Assembly (NCBI RefSeq): GCF_018139145.2
Contig: NC_059487.1
Span: forward strand, 4,919,792-4,983,791
Direction: 5' to 3'
DNA: 64,000 nucleotides
From: Gymnogyps californianus
Taxonomy: Eukaryota > Chordata > Aves > Accipitriformes > Cathartidae
Numbering within the stretch: the first letter of the stretch is position 1; every line of letters starts with the position of its first letter. Positions 1 through 11,080 of the stretch are shown here, piece after piece. Position numbers and translations under genes: made by a program. The notes beneath the pieces were generated by a model. The model was not told where the DNA came from and did not search any database. It saw nothing but the letters and a program-made list of their open reading frames with translations.

Positions 1-2377
1 GATTTTGGACATGATGAAACCATAACTATCAATAGCATTATTTATAATTATCCTACTAAACAGCTAAATAGTGGTTAGGTTTACAGTCTTTAAGACCACA
101 TCATATTTGCCTTAACTACAGAAGTATTCTGTTTGGGCTCCTTTTTGCTTGGTTATATAGGTGCAAATCAAGGTATACCACCAGGCATTTGCCTACTTTA
201 AAAGTACTGCTTGTGACATTAGAATTAGGCCAGTCTGCCATCACTTAAGTAAACAGGATGTCACTCCGAGTAACTTGGTATAATTCTTAGCAGCCATCTT
301 ATAAAAGAACCATTTCTTCTGATCTGTTTTTTTCCATTATTGTTGCGTGCTTCAGCTCATTAACCAGTAATCATTCTGGGTCCATTAGCTAGATATTGAT
401 ATTGTATATGCTGTTGCCAGTTGTCATGACTTTAAATTTTGCATTACCTGTGTATTTTCTTTAAAACCCAGTTCCTGGATTCATGTTATTAATGAGATTC
501 TTAGCTGTATCTTAAATAAATTCCTAGCCCGCAGGCTCTCAAATGTAGAAATGTAACTCAAAAGCACCCTGGAAGATTAAAAAACAGAAAGCAAAGAGAG
601 GGAGTCCCAAATCTCATGATTTTCAGGGCATAACTCTATTATTCTTGAATTCATTGGTTTGGCAATATTTTTCTTCTAACTGAACAAACATTAAATACCT
701 GGTTTTGTGTCTTGCATCTGCTTTCTTTGTGCAGCACATGTTCGCTGTGCTGATAAGGAAGATAAGAGCGCTGAGGAAAGCTAAGAAAGCACTTTTTTTC
801 CCCTTTTCCTGTATTCTGCTTTTGGGAAATAACCAAAAATCTCACCCCTAGCCAGAAATTTGGCCAATATACAGATTTTTCATAGCGAGTTTTCAGAATC
901 AGGCCCTACATGTTTCCAGAAACAATTGCAAAAGAGCTTTATTCTTCCAAGTGCTTGGCTCCTTCAGCCTTTCCATACAAGATTCATTTTAGATTCTCTC
1001 AGCTGGGCCCAGGTAAGCCTTAGAGGCAGCACGGAAAGGTGCTCCTCATGGATGCAGAGGCACATTTGAAGGCAGCTGGTTGAAATGACTGGGCTTTGGC
1101 TCTTTAAACAGTGAGGAACCTCGGACCCGTTCATGTTTAGATGTCTGGTTTGGCTTGAAATTTTTGCAGCAATGAACAGGGAAATTACCCTGTTACGATG
1201 CCCTCTTCAGAAGTGCCCTCTTCTTCTGCTCTTAGAGCATGTCTGTTAAGAGACTGTGGACCAGATACTCACTAAATCTGGATGTCTATCTAGGTTTAAA
1301 TTGAGTAATTGGGATCTCGATTCACTTGGTGGTACTTGTCTTCTATTTACATATAGCAGTTTCATAGACGAGTTTCTTGATTGCCTCTTTTCACTGGTTT
1401 TACATCAGCGTAACCACGGTTTTGAGTAGTTGCTCCTGATCTTGTGTGAATGGGTCGGACTCCTTGGACTTCTTGAAGAGAGGCTGCTGTTGAGCCTGTC
1501 TGTGATCCAGGAGCAATTCTTCCAGTGGATTTTCCAGGCTGGGGAATTACAAGTTTCTTCCCATCTCCAACAGGCACTGGAGACCTGATGATGAGATGGA
1601 GAATTGAAGATCTTTGACAAGGCTGCTAATCAAAATCTCAGCACCGGGTTCTACTCCGCCTAACCAAAAAAAGGACACGTGCTTATTGACTGAAGCAGTG
1701 CCTTAGCTTGATCGTAACAGTGTAAGTTCGGAAACAAGTACTATAATTAACCATGACTGTATTATTGGATGTGTGCATGTGTAATTAACAAAGCAGATAT
1801 TTTTGTGTATGTGGCTCTACTCATTTGTTCGTGAAAACTCCCCACCATTTTCATCAGCATATTAAGGTTAATTAAAATTAATTCTGTTTGTATTGACTGC
1901 CTTTTCACGTATGCGAAGTTTGTGCAAATCAAGTGTGTGGCCAGGGCCTTCTTCCCTATAAAATCCATAATGTTTGCTTTCAGAGCTGGGGGAAAGAGGA
2001 ATCAAAATTGCAGGCTGTTTGAAATTTAAATCAGAGCAGTGCTGGTCAATAGTACCAAGGTTACAGTGCCCTGGAAGATTCTGATTGGGTGCTGCCAGGT
2101 GCATGCTGGGTGACAATGACATGAAAGGTCAGTGGAATGGGTTTTAGGATTTCTTTGCTTTTTGGTTAATGCTGGGATTCCTGGCTGAAAAAATCATGGA
2201 AAGCCAGGATCTCTTTTCATACAGTAGAATTGTACAGGTTTGGGGATGACGTTCAGCCTGTGCAGAGGGAGAGCATGAGACCGGTGTTTGCGCTCTGCTA
2301 ATGAAAGGATTCCCCGGCTGAGATAAGAGCTTTCTTATATTAAACTCTGAACAAATGCATAACAAGACACAAATGTT
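1..2377. other. non-coding stretch, mostly featureless
   Basis: No reading frame here resembles a known protein; the longest open frames are about 60-85 codons and look like chance. A strong-looking 5' splice motif (CCCAG|GTAAGC) lies at about 1012, but the upstream segment has no convincing exon. One palindromic-repeat relic at 1398-1452 is listed separately. Otherwise I see nothing I can name. Confidence 0.6.
1398..1452. repeat. relic of sauropsid palindromic repeat (CCTGATTTACAC type)
   Basis: The segment reads like the centre of a short palindromic repeat abundant in sauropsid genomes, whose consensus carries a GTTACTCCTGATTTACAC arm mirrored across a CCATTGACTTCAATGG core. Here the visible pieces are TTTTACATCAGCGTAAC on the left and GTTGCTCCTGATCTTGTG on the right, with a decayed centre. 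Such elements are thought to be non-autonomous DNA-transposon remnants. The family name is not certain and the match is by eye. Confidence 0.4.
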
Positions 2378-2575
2378 GTCCTGAAGAGTTTGCAGTTTTC
2401 AGGGATGGGACTGGTACGCTATGTGAGAAGGGAAGCATACGCACAGGAATGTGGGGTGAGTTGCTGAGGGTCACGTTGCAGGCTACAGACACTACAGTGG
2501 GCTCTCCTGAGGGCTGGAACCGAACCCAGTGTTCCTAACACACCGCCACAACTCTCTGCCTGCACTCCTTCCGCT
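2378..2575 (-). repeat. tRNA-headed MIR-like SINE relic
   Basis: Read on the plus strand, the order of parts is: GTCCTGAAGAGTTTGCAGT (SINE tail, usually CTCAAGGAGCTTACAGTCTA), then GTGAGTTGCTGAGGGTCACG (core, usually GTGACTTGCCCAAGGTCACA), then CTGGAACCGAACCCAGTG (complement of the promoter B box, usually GGAATAGAACCCAGG). The order and spacing fit an ancient tRNA-derived CORE/MIR-type SINE inserted in minus orientation. The same layout recurs at 33.2 kb, which supports the reading. It is heavily decayed and the subfamily cannot be named by eye. Confidence 0.5.
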
Positions 2576-3286
2576 GTCTTCCTAGCTCCAGTATTTCTAC
2601 CAGATGCTTAAATGGGTTACAGACTAAGTGGACTGTTCGAGCTTTCGTTAGATCAAACAGTGAGAGTTTTCATGAAACTTAAGCTGAAGGAAGTAGCAAT
2701 ACAGCAGTTATTGTTAATGCATATTACTTGAACAGGATTCCAAGCTTGCCAGAGCTTTCAGGTGGATCTGGCTGTACCTCTTACTTAACGTGAGCTCTTC
2801 AGAAAAAGATTTTAAATTGCAAACGCTGTGTTTTATTGGACTGCAAACTAAGACAATATATAGATGCTTTAAAACAGCAAAAATTCAGATCAACACATTT
2901 GAATTGGGTTAAGACAGACTAAACCAAGGACAACGTAAACAAATCCCCCTCTCTTTCCCCTCTCATGTGGATAGATCTCCTCTTTCAGATTTGCTCTGCT
3001 TTCAGCAATTCATTGGCTTTCTGTGTGACAACAAGCTCAACAGAGTCCTTTTTAAGTACCTGGGAAAATTAATTCTATCCATCCCCCTTTAAGGACCCCG
3101 TTGTGCATCTCTCCCTGCTCCTCTCAGCTTTGTCACCGTCTTTGCTTGCGTGCAGGCTCCTGCTTGCTGGTGGGTCTCATTCTCTGCATCCATCCCTCTC
3201 TGCACGACAGGGTCTGGGCACACTCAGTCACTGACAGGACTGGAGTAATCTCCCGTGCTGGTGAGAGGGTTTCCCCTGGCCCGCAG
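2576..3286. other. non-coding stretch
   Basis: No recognisable gene or repeat. From about 3090 the sequence becomes more GC-rich with several CpGs and contains overlapping open frames on both strands (plus 3101-3376, minus 3133-3384). Neither resembles a known protein, and opposite-strand overlap of this kind is typical of GC-rich non-coding DNA. Confidence 0.5.
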
Positions 3287-3372
3287 GCAGCGGTCTGCAT
3301 GGGACAAGCTGCCGCCCCCCTTGCTGGCTGCCTAGCCCAGCTGTTTTGGGGGAACATCACGTACAGCCAGCG
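3287..3372 (+). other. weak exon candidate (splice-flanked, GC-rich)
   Basis: An 86-nt GC-rich segment is preceded by a pyrimidine-rich acceptor-like stretch ending CCCGCAG and followed by a good donor, CAGCG|GTAAGC. More than one frame is open across it and no encoded peptide is recognised. It could be an alternative or lncRNA exon, or simply chance in a GC-rich patch. Confidence is low because nothing beyond the splice motifs supports it. Confidence 0.15.
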
Positions 3373-6300
3373 GTAAGCAAACAAAACTAATACCGTCCAT
3401 CACATTTGCCATTTAATTTGTCAATTTTTGAACCTCATGGTTAGCACATTGAAAGGATATGGGCTGATCGCAATTCTTGCAGCTATTGTTAGACTATCTG
3501 CAGGCTCAGGAGGATACTTCTACATGGCCTTACTCTTGATTTATGTTCCTTTGGTTTATTCCCCAGGGAGGGAAATCTCTACAGGGTGTAAATCAGATTT
3601 CCCCCCCCCCCCCCCCCCCCCTTCCTTTTTGCAGATACTCTGGCTCATAATTCTTTCAAATGTAAATCTGAACATAATTCTGCAACAAGAATGGATTCTA
3701 TGGCTAATCATGTGGCTTCAGGCTTTATATCTCTGTAAAGCTTTAGGCCATTTCTGTAGAAATATACAGAACATCTTCCAAAGAATAAAATAGTAATGTC
3801 CTATATCATCCAATTGCTTTTCCATAAGCCCTTGTAAAGGTGAACATATTTTGGTTTGTTTATATAACAGTTCTGTCGTCTAAAACGTAGGAAGGCGAAA
3901 TGTGGGGAGAATTTTTTCCCATTAAAGCTGGCTTTTAATCTGCTTCCTTGACAAATGTACTTGATGCTGATGGTATTTTTCCATTCCTGTCTACTCCCAG
4001 TAAGACTGAACGATATGCTTCTGTCTCTCTCTTGGCTCTGATAATGTTTTTGTACTAACATAACATAATGCCATACAATTAGAAATTATATGTTAGCTGT
4101 TAGTCATAGCCCAGTGAGTTTACATTAGACAAAAGAAATTAAATGGGAACCAGAGGAGACCTAGTAAGCGCAGTTTATGTTTTTTTTATATTCAGAAATA
4201 TCACATTTCTATTGATGAGCATCATTTATGCCTGTATGGGGGAAACTAACTGTGCTACAGGCAAAAGAATTCCTGGTCATTTCTTCACATTCAAGTCATG
4301 CATAGTTTGTAAATGCAAAGTTAAAAGAGTTTTTCCTCTGTCTTGGCATTGATGGGTTGCTTCGAGATTTTTATTCACTCCCTGAAAGGAAATAGAATTA
4401 TTTTTAGTCTTGATTCTCTGTAACGCTAAATGATGCCTTGTAAATTGTTTTGTTCTAGGGAGTGAGAATTCAGACTCTACTGAGGCACTCGACTCCTTGC
4501 GTGATTGTCCCGGTAGCAGCCTCTCTTTAGCAGGCTTTGCTCAGTCGGACCAGTGGCATTGCTAGTCTGGCACCTGTGTGTCTGGTGGTGATGGGTACCT
4601 TTTACTTCGGAGGAGTTTGACGGAACCTGTCTTCTGGAAAGTTTCCCTCTATCTCATTAGAGACTGTCTTAAGCCCTCACAACACCAGCTTAGGTATGTT
4701 TGCAGTTCTTCAGGTACCTTTCTCAAGCCTACCTTTAATATTTGCTTCTAAATTCTTGCTTCATCCATCTGATGCTCTGGAGTGAAAATACTTGTAATTT
4801 ACAGAGCTGCTTGTGCTACTGTTTTGCTTTATGTCTCAGTAACAGTTCCAGGTTACAGTTCTTGATGCTTTCTTTGCAGCATCCCTACTATTCCAGGCTT
4901 GGCCTTTCCTATGGCTCAGTTAATGCAGCCTCTTTGAAACAGGAAACACTGACTCGAGTGTTTCAAACGAGGGCCGTCTTGCAGCTCTCGTATGTGTCAG
5001 CCACAGTATGTGACAGGAGTGGTATGACTATTCCACTGCTGAGCTGAAGGAGACAAACTGGGCTGGTTCTGATGAGGTGGGTAAATCCCTGTGGGAGTGA
5101 AACTGAAGCCATCAAACTCATTTCAAAGCATGCCACGGGACACAGAAGAAATCCACGTCCCTCAAGTTCAAGGGTGAACATTAACACTTTAGCTATCCTC
5201 TTTTCTTTTGCTGCTTCATTGTGCAGGTTTGTTCAAACCAGTCCTATTTTGATATGCTTCTCCTTCTGTACTTCTGTGCAGAACAAAGAAATGTGACATT
5301 TTTGTTAAAAAGGGAGTGCTAGAGCTTATTGTAGGATATTATATCTTGCAGAATTAGACCAAGTGTCAGTTTACTACAAGTGGTACTTAGTACTAAGATG
5401 TAGATTGTGTTAAGTCAGGCCTCCTGTTTTACTTTTTTGGAAATTTTCAGGCCAGTTTCTCCAGATGAATACACAAGACTGCAAAATCTTTCTATTATGC
5501 CTGGTGCTAAGTACCCATCATGAACTGGAACGTATTCTCAGTTTTAGAGGTGGCATGAGCATCTGTCTCCCTGCTATGAGAATTTTATGTCTCAGCCTCC
5601 CTTCATGGTATGTTTCTCTGGCCTGCAGTTAGTTGAATTACTCTGTTTTATAAATGTATAAATTTCTGTCTCCCTTGTACCTGGATGTCTTCATAATATA
5701 CTTGTCTCTATAAAGCTTGGAAGATTAGATTTCATTGGTCATTATACATATTCATGATGGCTTAAAGTAAAATAAATTGTGCTATCTTTTTGGCTGAGGT
5801 TTTCAAAGTTACCACGAAGCCTTAGATTAGATCCACCTATTACAACAGGGCACCAAAACTGTCTGAGTGGTTTGGAGAATCTCTGCCGTTATGTTTATCT
5901 TGTGTTTCATACTTCAGTGATATTTGTGTAATACTGATTTGGATTACTAGTAATTGCTGACAGAGCTTTCTTAGACTGAGATGGCAAGAGTGAGAGAGAA
6001 ATCTGGCTTTTTCCTCTTCTTCTCTTGACTTGACTTATTCCTGCCTTTATTTTTCTCTTCTGTGCTTGCAATTGTTATTCTTGTGTGCTTGCAATTTGGA
6101 TTGAAGAGAGTTCTGAGTAGATTTTCTACAGGTGTACGTGGTCATTTATATCTATGATTGTGTAAGTGCATGTATGGGCTTTTGTGCAGAAATGATTTTC
6201 TTTGAAGAAATGGAGCAAGGAGGACGTTCTGTTGTTAGTTGGTACTTGGCTACTTGCGTTTCTCATTCTCATATATGTGCAGTAGTGTGTACCTGAAATG

Positions 6301-7620
6301 CAGAAAATCCTCTCCAGAACAAGGAACTGATCTTGGAGAGGAGGGATGGGGGAACTGGGAAAAAGAAATAAAAAGTTTTAGGGGAAAGACTGAACTTTTT
6401 TCAGATACTCTGGAGGACTCCAGAAATGGGGTTAGCTACATAAAATAACATGCTTCTCCTAGAAAAGGTTCACCTTGAGGAAGATAGCCTGAGAAAGAGT
6501 GAACAGGAGAACCTCCACACCTGGGTGTAAGGGGAGGAAATGCTTCAGATTTAGACTTCGCATATGGAAATGTAGTAGTTATTTCCATTTTCTTTCCTCA
6601 TGATGTCTTCCAAAGATACACATTTTTGGATGTTGTAAATAAATATTTGTAAACAGTACATGTATTTATCCTAATTTGGCTTTAGTTCAGGATGTTTTCA
6701 AGATGGAGTAAACAGCAAATTGTTTCAAAATGATTTCTCAAAGGAAAGGCAAATCTATAAAATGGGATGTTGGGACCCTTTTAACAAGTGCTCCAGCTGA
6801 CTGGATATACTTTAAAAATATCCCAAGAGGATAAGGATGCGCCTCTAGCAATAACATGCACTGGTTTGAGTGCTCATGTTTCAGGAGTCTGAAAAGGAGT
6901 AAAGTTTTCTCTGGGGCAGGTGATAACTGAATCTCTTCCATATGGGGCATACCAGGACCTATAGGTCTCAGGAGAGCTGTCCACACTGCTGTCAGAAATC
7001 TGGGCTGAAATCCCGAAAAGGACTTTCAACCTGTCTTCTGGTAAGATCCTTCATTCTGATAGAAGGAAAGAGAGAGTGCAGTAAATAGATGGACTAAAAG
7101 GACTCAGGCATTTTCCTAAAGAGATGCCCTGAGAACTTCTCATCATGAAGACAAAATCAGTAGGACTTTAGAGCAGAATGAATTGCAGCGCTGCTGCATG
7201 GGCTTCAGGTGGCTGCATATTCATGAACTAACAGGTGATCCCTATGACATCCGATGAAAAGGTTTGAGCCAGCGGAAGGCTTCAGAAGCTAATTTGAATC
7301 CAGCAAAGAATACAGACCAAAGAGAGCGGATCCTCTTGGCCATAGTTGTTCTTGTTGGGCCCTAAAGTTTATAGTCTTACATTTACAAACACTTGCTCTC
7401 TGTGTCTCAGTCCTCTGAGCTTATAACCACAAGTAAGCAAACAGCATCACTAGGACAGTGAAGACCAATTAGCCACAAAGCAGAATCACAGAGCAGCCAT
7501 TCAGAAACATCAGACACTACGGTGGCATTACAGAGATGTAGTTTTGAAAACCACTGTCAGAGTATCAAATGTTACTTGTTCTTGTAATAATTTTAATGGG
7601 GTGTTAGGTTGCTATTTTTA
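3373..7620. other. non-coding stretch, mostly featureless
   Basis: AT-rich, T-leaning sequence without a supportable gene. It contains a 21-base C homopolymer (3601-3621, listed separately) and two AGGTATGT motifs (near 4691 and 7619). The 121-codon open frame spanning the C run translates it as polyproline and is judged spurious. No clear interspersed repeat was recognised. Confidence 0.6.
3601..3621 (+). repeat. poly-C homopolymer, 21 bases
   Basis: An uninterrupted run of 21 C follows TCAGATTT and precedes TTCCTTTTTGC. It is exceptionally long for a C run in otherwise AT-rich DNA, can form i-motif or G-quadruplex-type structure (complement), and its exact length may be uncertain because homopolymers are prone to sequencing error. 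Confidence 0.95.
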
Positions 7621-7624
7621 GGTA

Positions 7625-10600
7625 TGTAGAACTCCTCTTTTTAAATGCTAGCTTAGTTTGTTCTTAATCTGGAAAAAGAAATATAAGATGACAGAGAAAA
7701 AGGGGATTAAGTGTAAACTTAGGGTCATTAATAATATTAATTTGCTTGTTGTAGAACTACTTGTGGATACCCTTTTAAAGGTTGCCTTGAAAACTTCCAT
7801 TTTTTTCTAAGAATTAATTGAGATGGTTTTAATTTTGTCCTGTAATTAAGGCCGTTCACAAAATAGGCTTCACCAGATCTATCTATACATGTTTTGTTAT
7901 CTCTCTCTGATGTATTACAAAAGATCTTGCAACTGATTTGTTGAAAAATCTATACTTTGGTCTTGCCTTGCAGTGTGCTCTGATGAGGCTTACTCTTCGT
8001 GTGCCGTCTTTATTGAAGGCTGTCCATCAGTGGTTGTAAGTTAGAAACAGCAGTAATCATTGTTCAGTGTTGGGTTGCTGCTTTCTAGCTTTCTTTAACT
8101 CTAGTCACTTTGGTTCTCATATTCTGTGCAGGCAGATGGGAAACTTGAAATACCTGTTCATCAGAGGGTTGTTTGTTTGTAGTAGGTGAATTTTGAATGG
8201 CTTACAAATATTCTTATCGTTCTTGTGCTTCTCTTATGTTTAGCCACTAGGATGTTGCGCTCCTTTTCTTCTCTCTGTTCCCAAGCAGGTGTGAAAGATC
8301 AGCAGTTTGTTTTGTTAGTGCATAAGTGTAAGTTAAAAAAACAAAGAAAGGGGGTGGGTGGGGAATCATGCATTTACTACTATTAGTATTGTAAACACTG
8401 ATGGTGGTGGTGTAGACTCTACTGAGTTTAACTGAATGCAAAAGTTTCATCTTAGAAAAAAGTTTTACCACAGGAAAAAAAAAACCACAACCAACTTTTT
8501 TGTAGAGGCTAATGGTGTTACTAGTACAGTCTGACTTAGTCTATTACTGGTTAGTGCTGCTACCTGTAACCACTGATTGCAAGAAAAAGAGGCTTTGTCT
8601 ACTCTGATCTTTTCCCCAAGACGTTTTCTGATTGCAGCTTCCAGGTTGGTAGCTTAGGAAGAGAGGATACTTGTGGTGGTGTCATTTTTAGGACTGTACA
8701 GATTGATTTTTGTATGGATCTTTTATCAAAAGATATGGATTTTTCTTAGCTTTAATACTTCGAGAGCGAAGATTGCTGCGGAGATGTTGTTTACTTACTT
8801 GTTTCACTGGCCCTGTAAATGGAGGGGGCAGCTGCAGCTAAAGGTACAGAAAAGCGTAGGTGCAACCTGGAGCTGCAACAGGGCAGACATAATAAACAAA
8901 TGGCTCTTTCTAATGGTAGCTTCATTGGTGCTCAGGGTGGCTTCCAACTTCTGATATTCCATGGTGCATGGATTCAGTCCCTTAATTTCTTAACTTTAAA
9001 CTTCATCAAAGATTGATTCCAGGTTTGATTTCAGCTGTGGGTGAAGGTTCAGGTTTGTTGTTTTCATCCAAAAATATGTTATGGTCTATGTCTCAGACTA
9101 AAAATTTCCTGTTAAATCTGAACTCCAGTTTGACTTCTGACCTGAAGGAAATCCTTTGGGATCCACCACATCTTCCTTGCTTTTGTTCTCCACTTGTAAA
9201 AATCTTCCTCACTTTTTGCATAGATTTCATTTTGGTAGGGTAGGAACAGGCTGTGCTTTTTCTGAACAGCACACGCTTAGAATGCCAAAAAGGTACATGA
9301 ATTCTTCTCTTGCAGAAGAACACTTATCTGAAACGTTTCTCCTGGTTTTGATCCAGAATCTTTTCATGCTCGATGTCTCTAGCAGTTTGCATCTGTGAAT
9401 TTTATAAACTTACAGTCATAACAGTACTAGCCTGTTCATTCAGATAAGGAATTATTCATATTTGATTTGGTATTGCAGCAAGTATTATTTTATAGATATC
9501 TAAGGCTTTTATAGATATCTAAGAGGGAATCTAAGCCTTGAAACTTACCTTGTCTCTGCATCATAATTCTGTCAGTGTTCAGCTTTGGGGTACCTATTGA
9601 ACTGACCTGGGGGTTCTTGTAGCATTCAAAATTGCATTGCTGCACTGCTGTTTGGACACAACTTCATGTTCTACTAGATGAAAATGTTGTGGTAAGGTAG
9701 TTAAGACATACCTTTATTGATCTGGTTTTTGCAAGTGTAAATCTTGATCTGGACTTCGGTTAAAGGCTATGTCCAGCTGACCCCCGAAGTGCCATCCATA
9801 CCACTCTTTACTCAGGCTACAGAAGCTGTTGTTGCAGGCGAGGCTGATGTCCTCTTGATGTTGCTTGCCAATATGTCATACTTAGCCGTTTTGCAAGAAA
9901 AAGATCTTGCATCAACTTTTGCAAGAGTAGTAGGATGAAATCCAGTGATCTGGCTAAGTTCTGACTAGGGTAAGTGTTCTGTCTATTCAAGTTCTCTATG
10001 AAATACCACATGAAGATTTTTTTTAAAAATACCCCTATCCCTAAGCATTTGTGCCTTCCAAATGGTTGCCTTGTTTTATTGCAATAATCGGCATGTTTCA
10101 CTGTTGTTTGAAGTTCTCCCTTTGTAATATTTATTTATCAGTTTTTCAACTACCACTAGGATAAGGAACCTTATGAATAAGATTATTTGCATTCTTATTT
10201 ATATTATGTGTAAATGTGTGGCTTCCTTGTTTTGATGGGTTGGTGAGATACTAAAAAATGTCAAGGTTGTAGATTTTGCATCGGATCTGCTCATGTGCCA
10301 ACCACAATTTTAGCACCCAGATTGCCTAATGACAAGCCTGTAGTGGGTAGCGACTGCAAATAGACTCGCTTGCCGTCATACCAAATGCGTGTATTCTTTG
10401 ACCCAAAATGCTCTCTAGGTCCTGGTGAAGCACAGGCGCATTAGCTACTGCTTTACAAGTTTTGTGTCTTTCACTAGAACACGAAGCTGAATTCCTAGCC
10501 TCCTAGCTGGCAAATAAAAGCACAAACAAAACAACCCCTTCCCACACTTTTACGATGAATGAAAGTCTGCTGTGGATATGCTTTTAAGAGGAGGTATGAA

Positions 10601-11040
10601 AACAGGCTCCTGATCTGAGTGTTAAAAAGGGCTTTATGCCTTAAGTGGCAAATGCCACTCTGACAAAGGATTAGTCAAACTTTGAAGGTCGAAGTCTGAA
10701 GCTCCTTTTTCCATCTGAAAAAGGGACCTTCAAAGGCAAATTTCAATACTTGACATGCAGCTTTTTCCCCTCTGTTCCAGCCTTGCAAACAACCAAACGA
10801 CCAATGACAACAGAGTGAAGGAAGACAAGAAAAGCATGTAAAACAGCTTGCAGTCTCTTTCATTCAGTGCCGAGCTGCTCCTCAGGGGTGGGGGCTTTCC
10901 TCTGTTTTATTATTATTTTATTTCTTTTGCATATTTTTTGTTTTCTGCCAGTTAAATACTCTTGTTTTCTACAGAGAGCAGCTTGAAAGTAGGATATCTG
11001 ATACGGGAGCCTCTGCAAACCTGTATATGGTAACAACCGA
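7625..11040. other. non-coding stretch
   Basis: No gene recognised. Short T and A runs and a small tandem duplication (9488-9524) are present. An open frame at 9744-9938 includes a GC-richer segment but has no convincing splice sites or similarity. A good minus-strand donor motif (AAG|GTAAGTTTC in complement) lies near 9545 with no convincing exon next to it. Confidence 0.6.
9488..9524. repeat. short tandem duplication, 20-bp period
   Basis: The string TTTATAGATATCTAAG occurs twice, starting at 9488 and 9508, an almost perfect two-copy tandem repeat of about 20 bp. It is most simply a local replication-slippage duplication. Each copy includes an inverted AGATATCT core. Confidence 0.85.
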
Positions 11041-11080
11041 GAGCTAGATTTTTAGAAGTGCTCTGTATTCAGCAGGCTGA
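11041..11080. repeat. possible half of a sauropsid palindromic repeat
   Basis: GAGCTAGATTTTTAGAAGTG followed by CTCTGTATTCAGC resembles the arm of the palindromic repeat whose consensus begins GGGCCAGATTTTCAGAAGTGC. The second arm is not visible, so this is either a truncated relic or chance resemblance. Confidence 0.3.

Noticed and set aside
3428..3793. 121-codon plus-strand open frame with polyproline
   Set aside because: The frame exists only because the C run at 3601-3621 encodes proline without stops.
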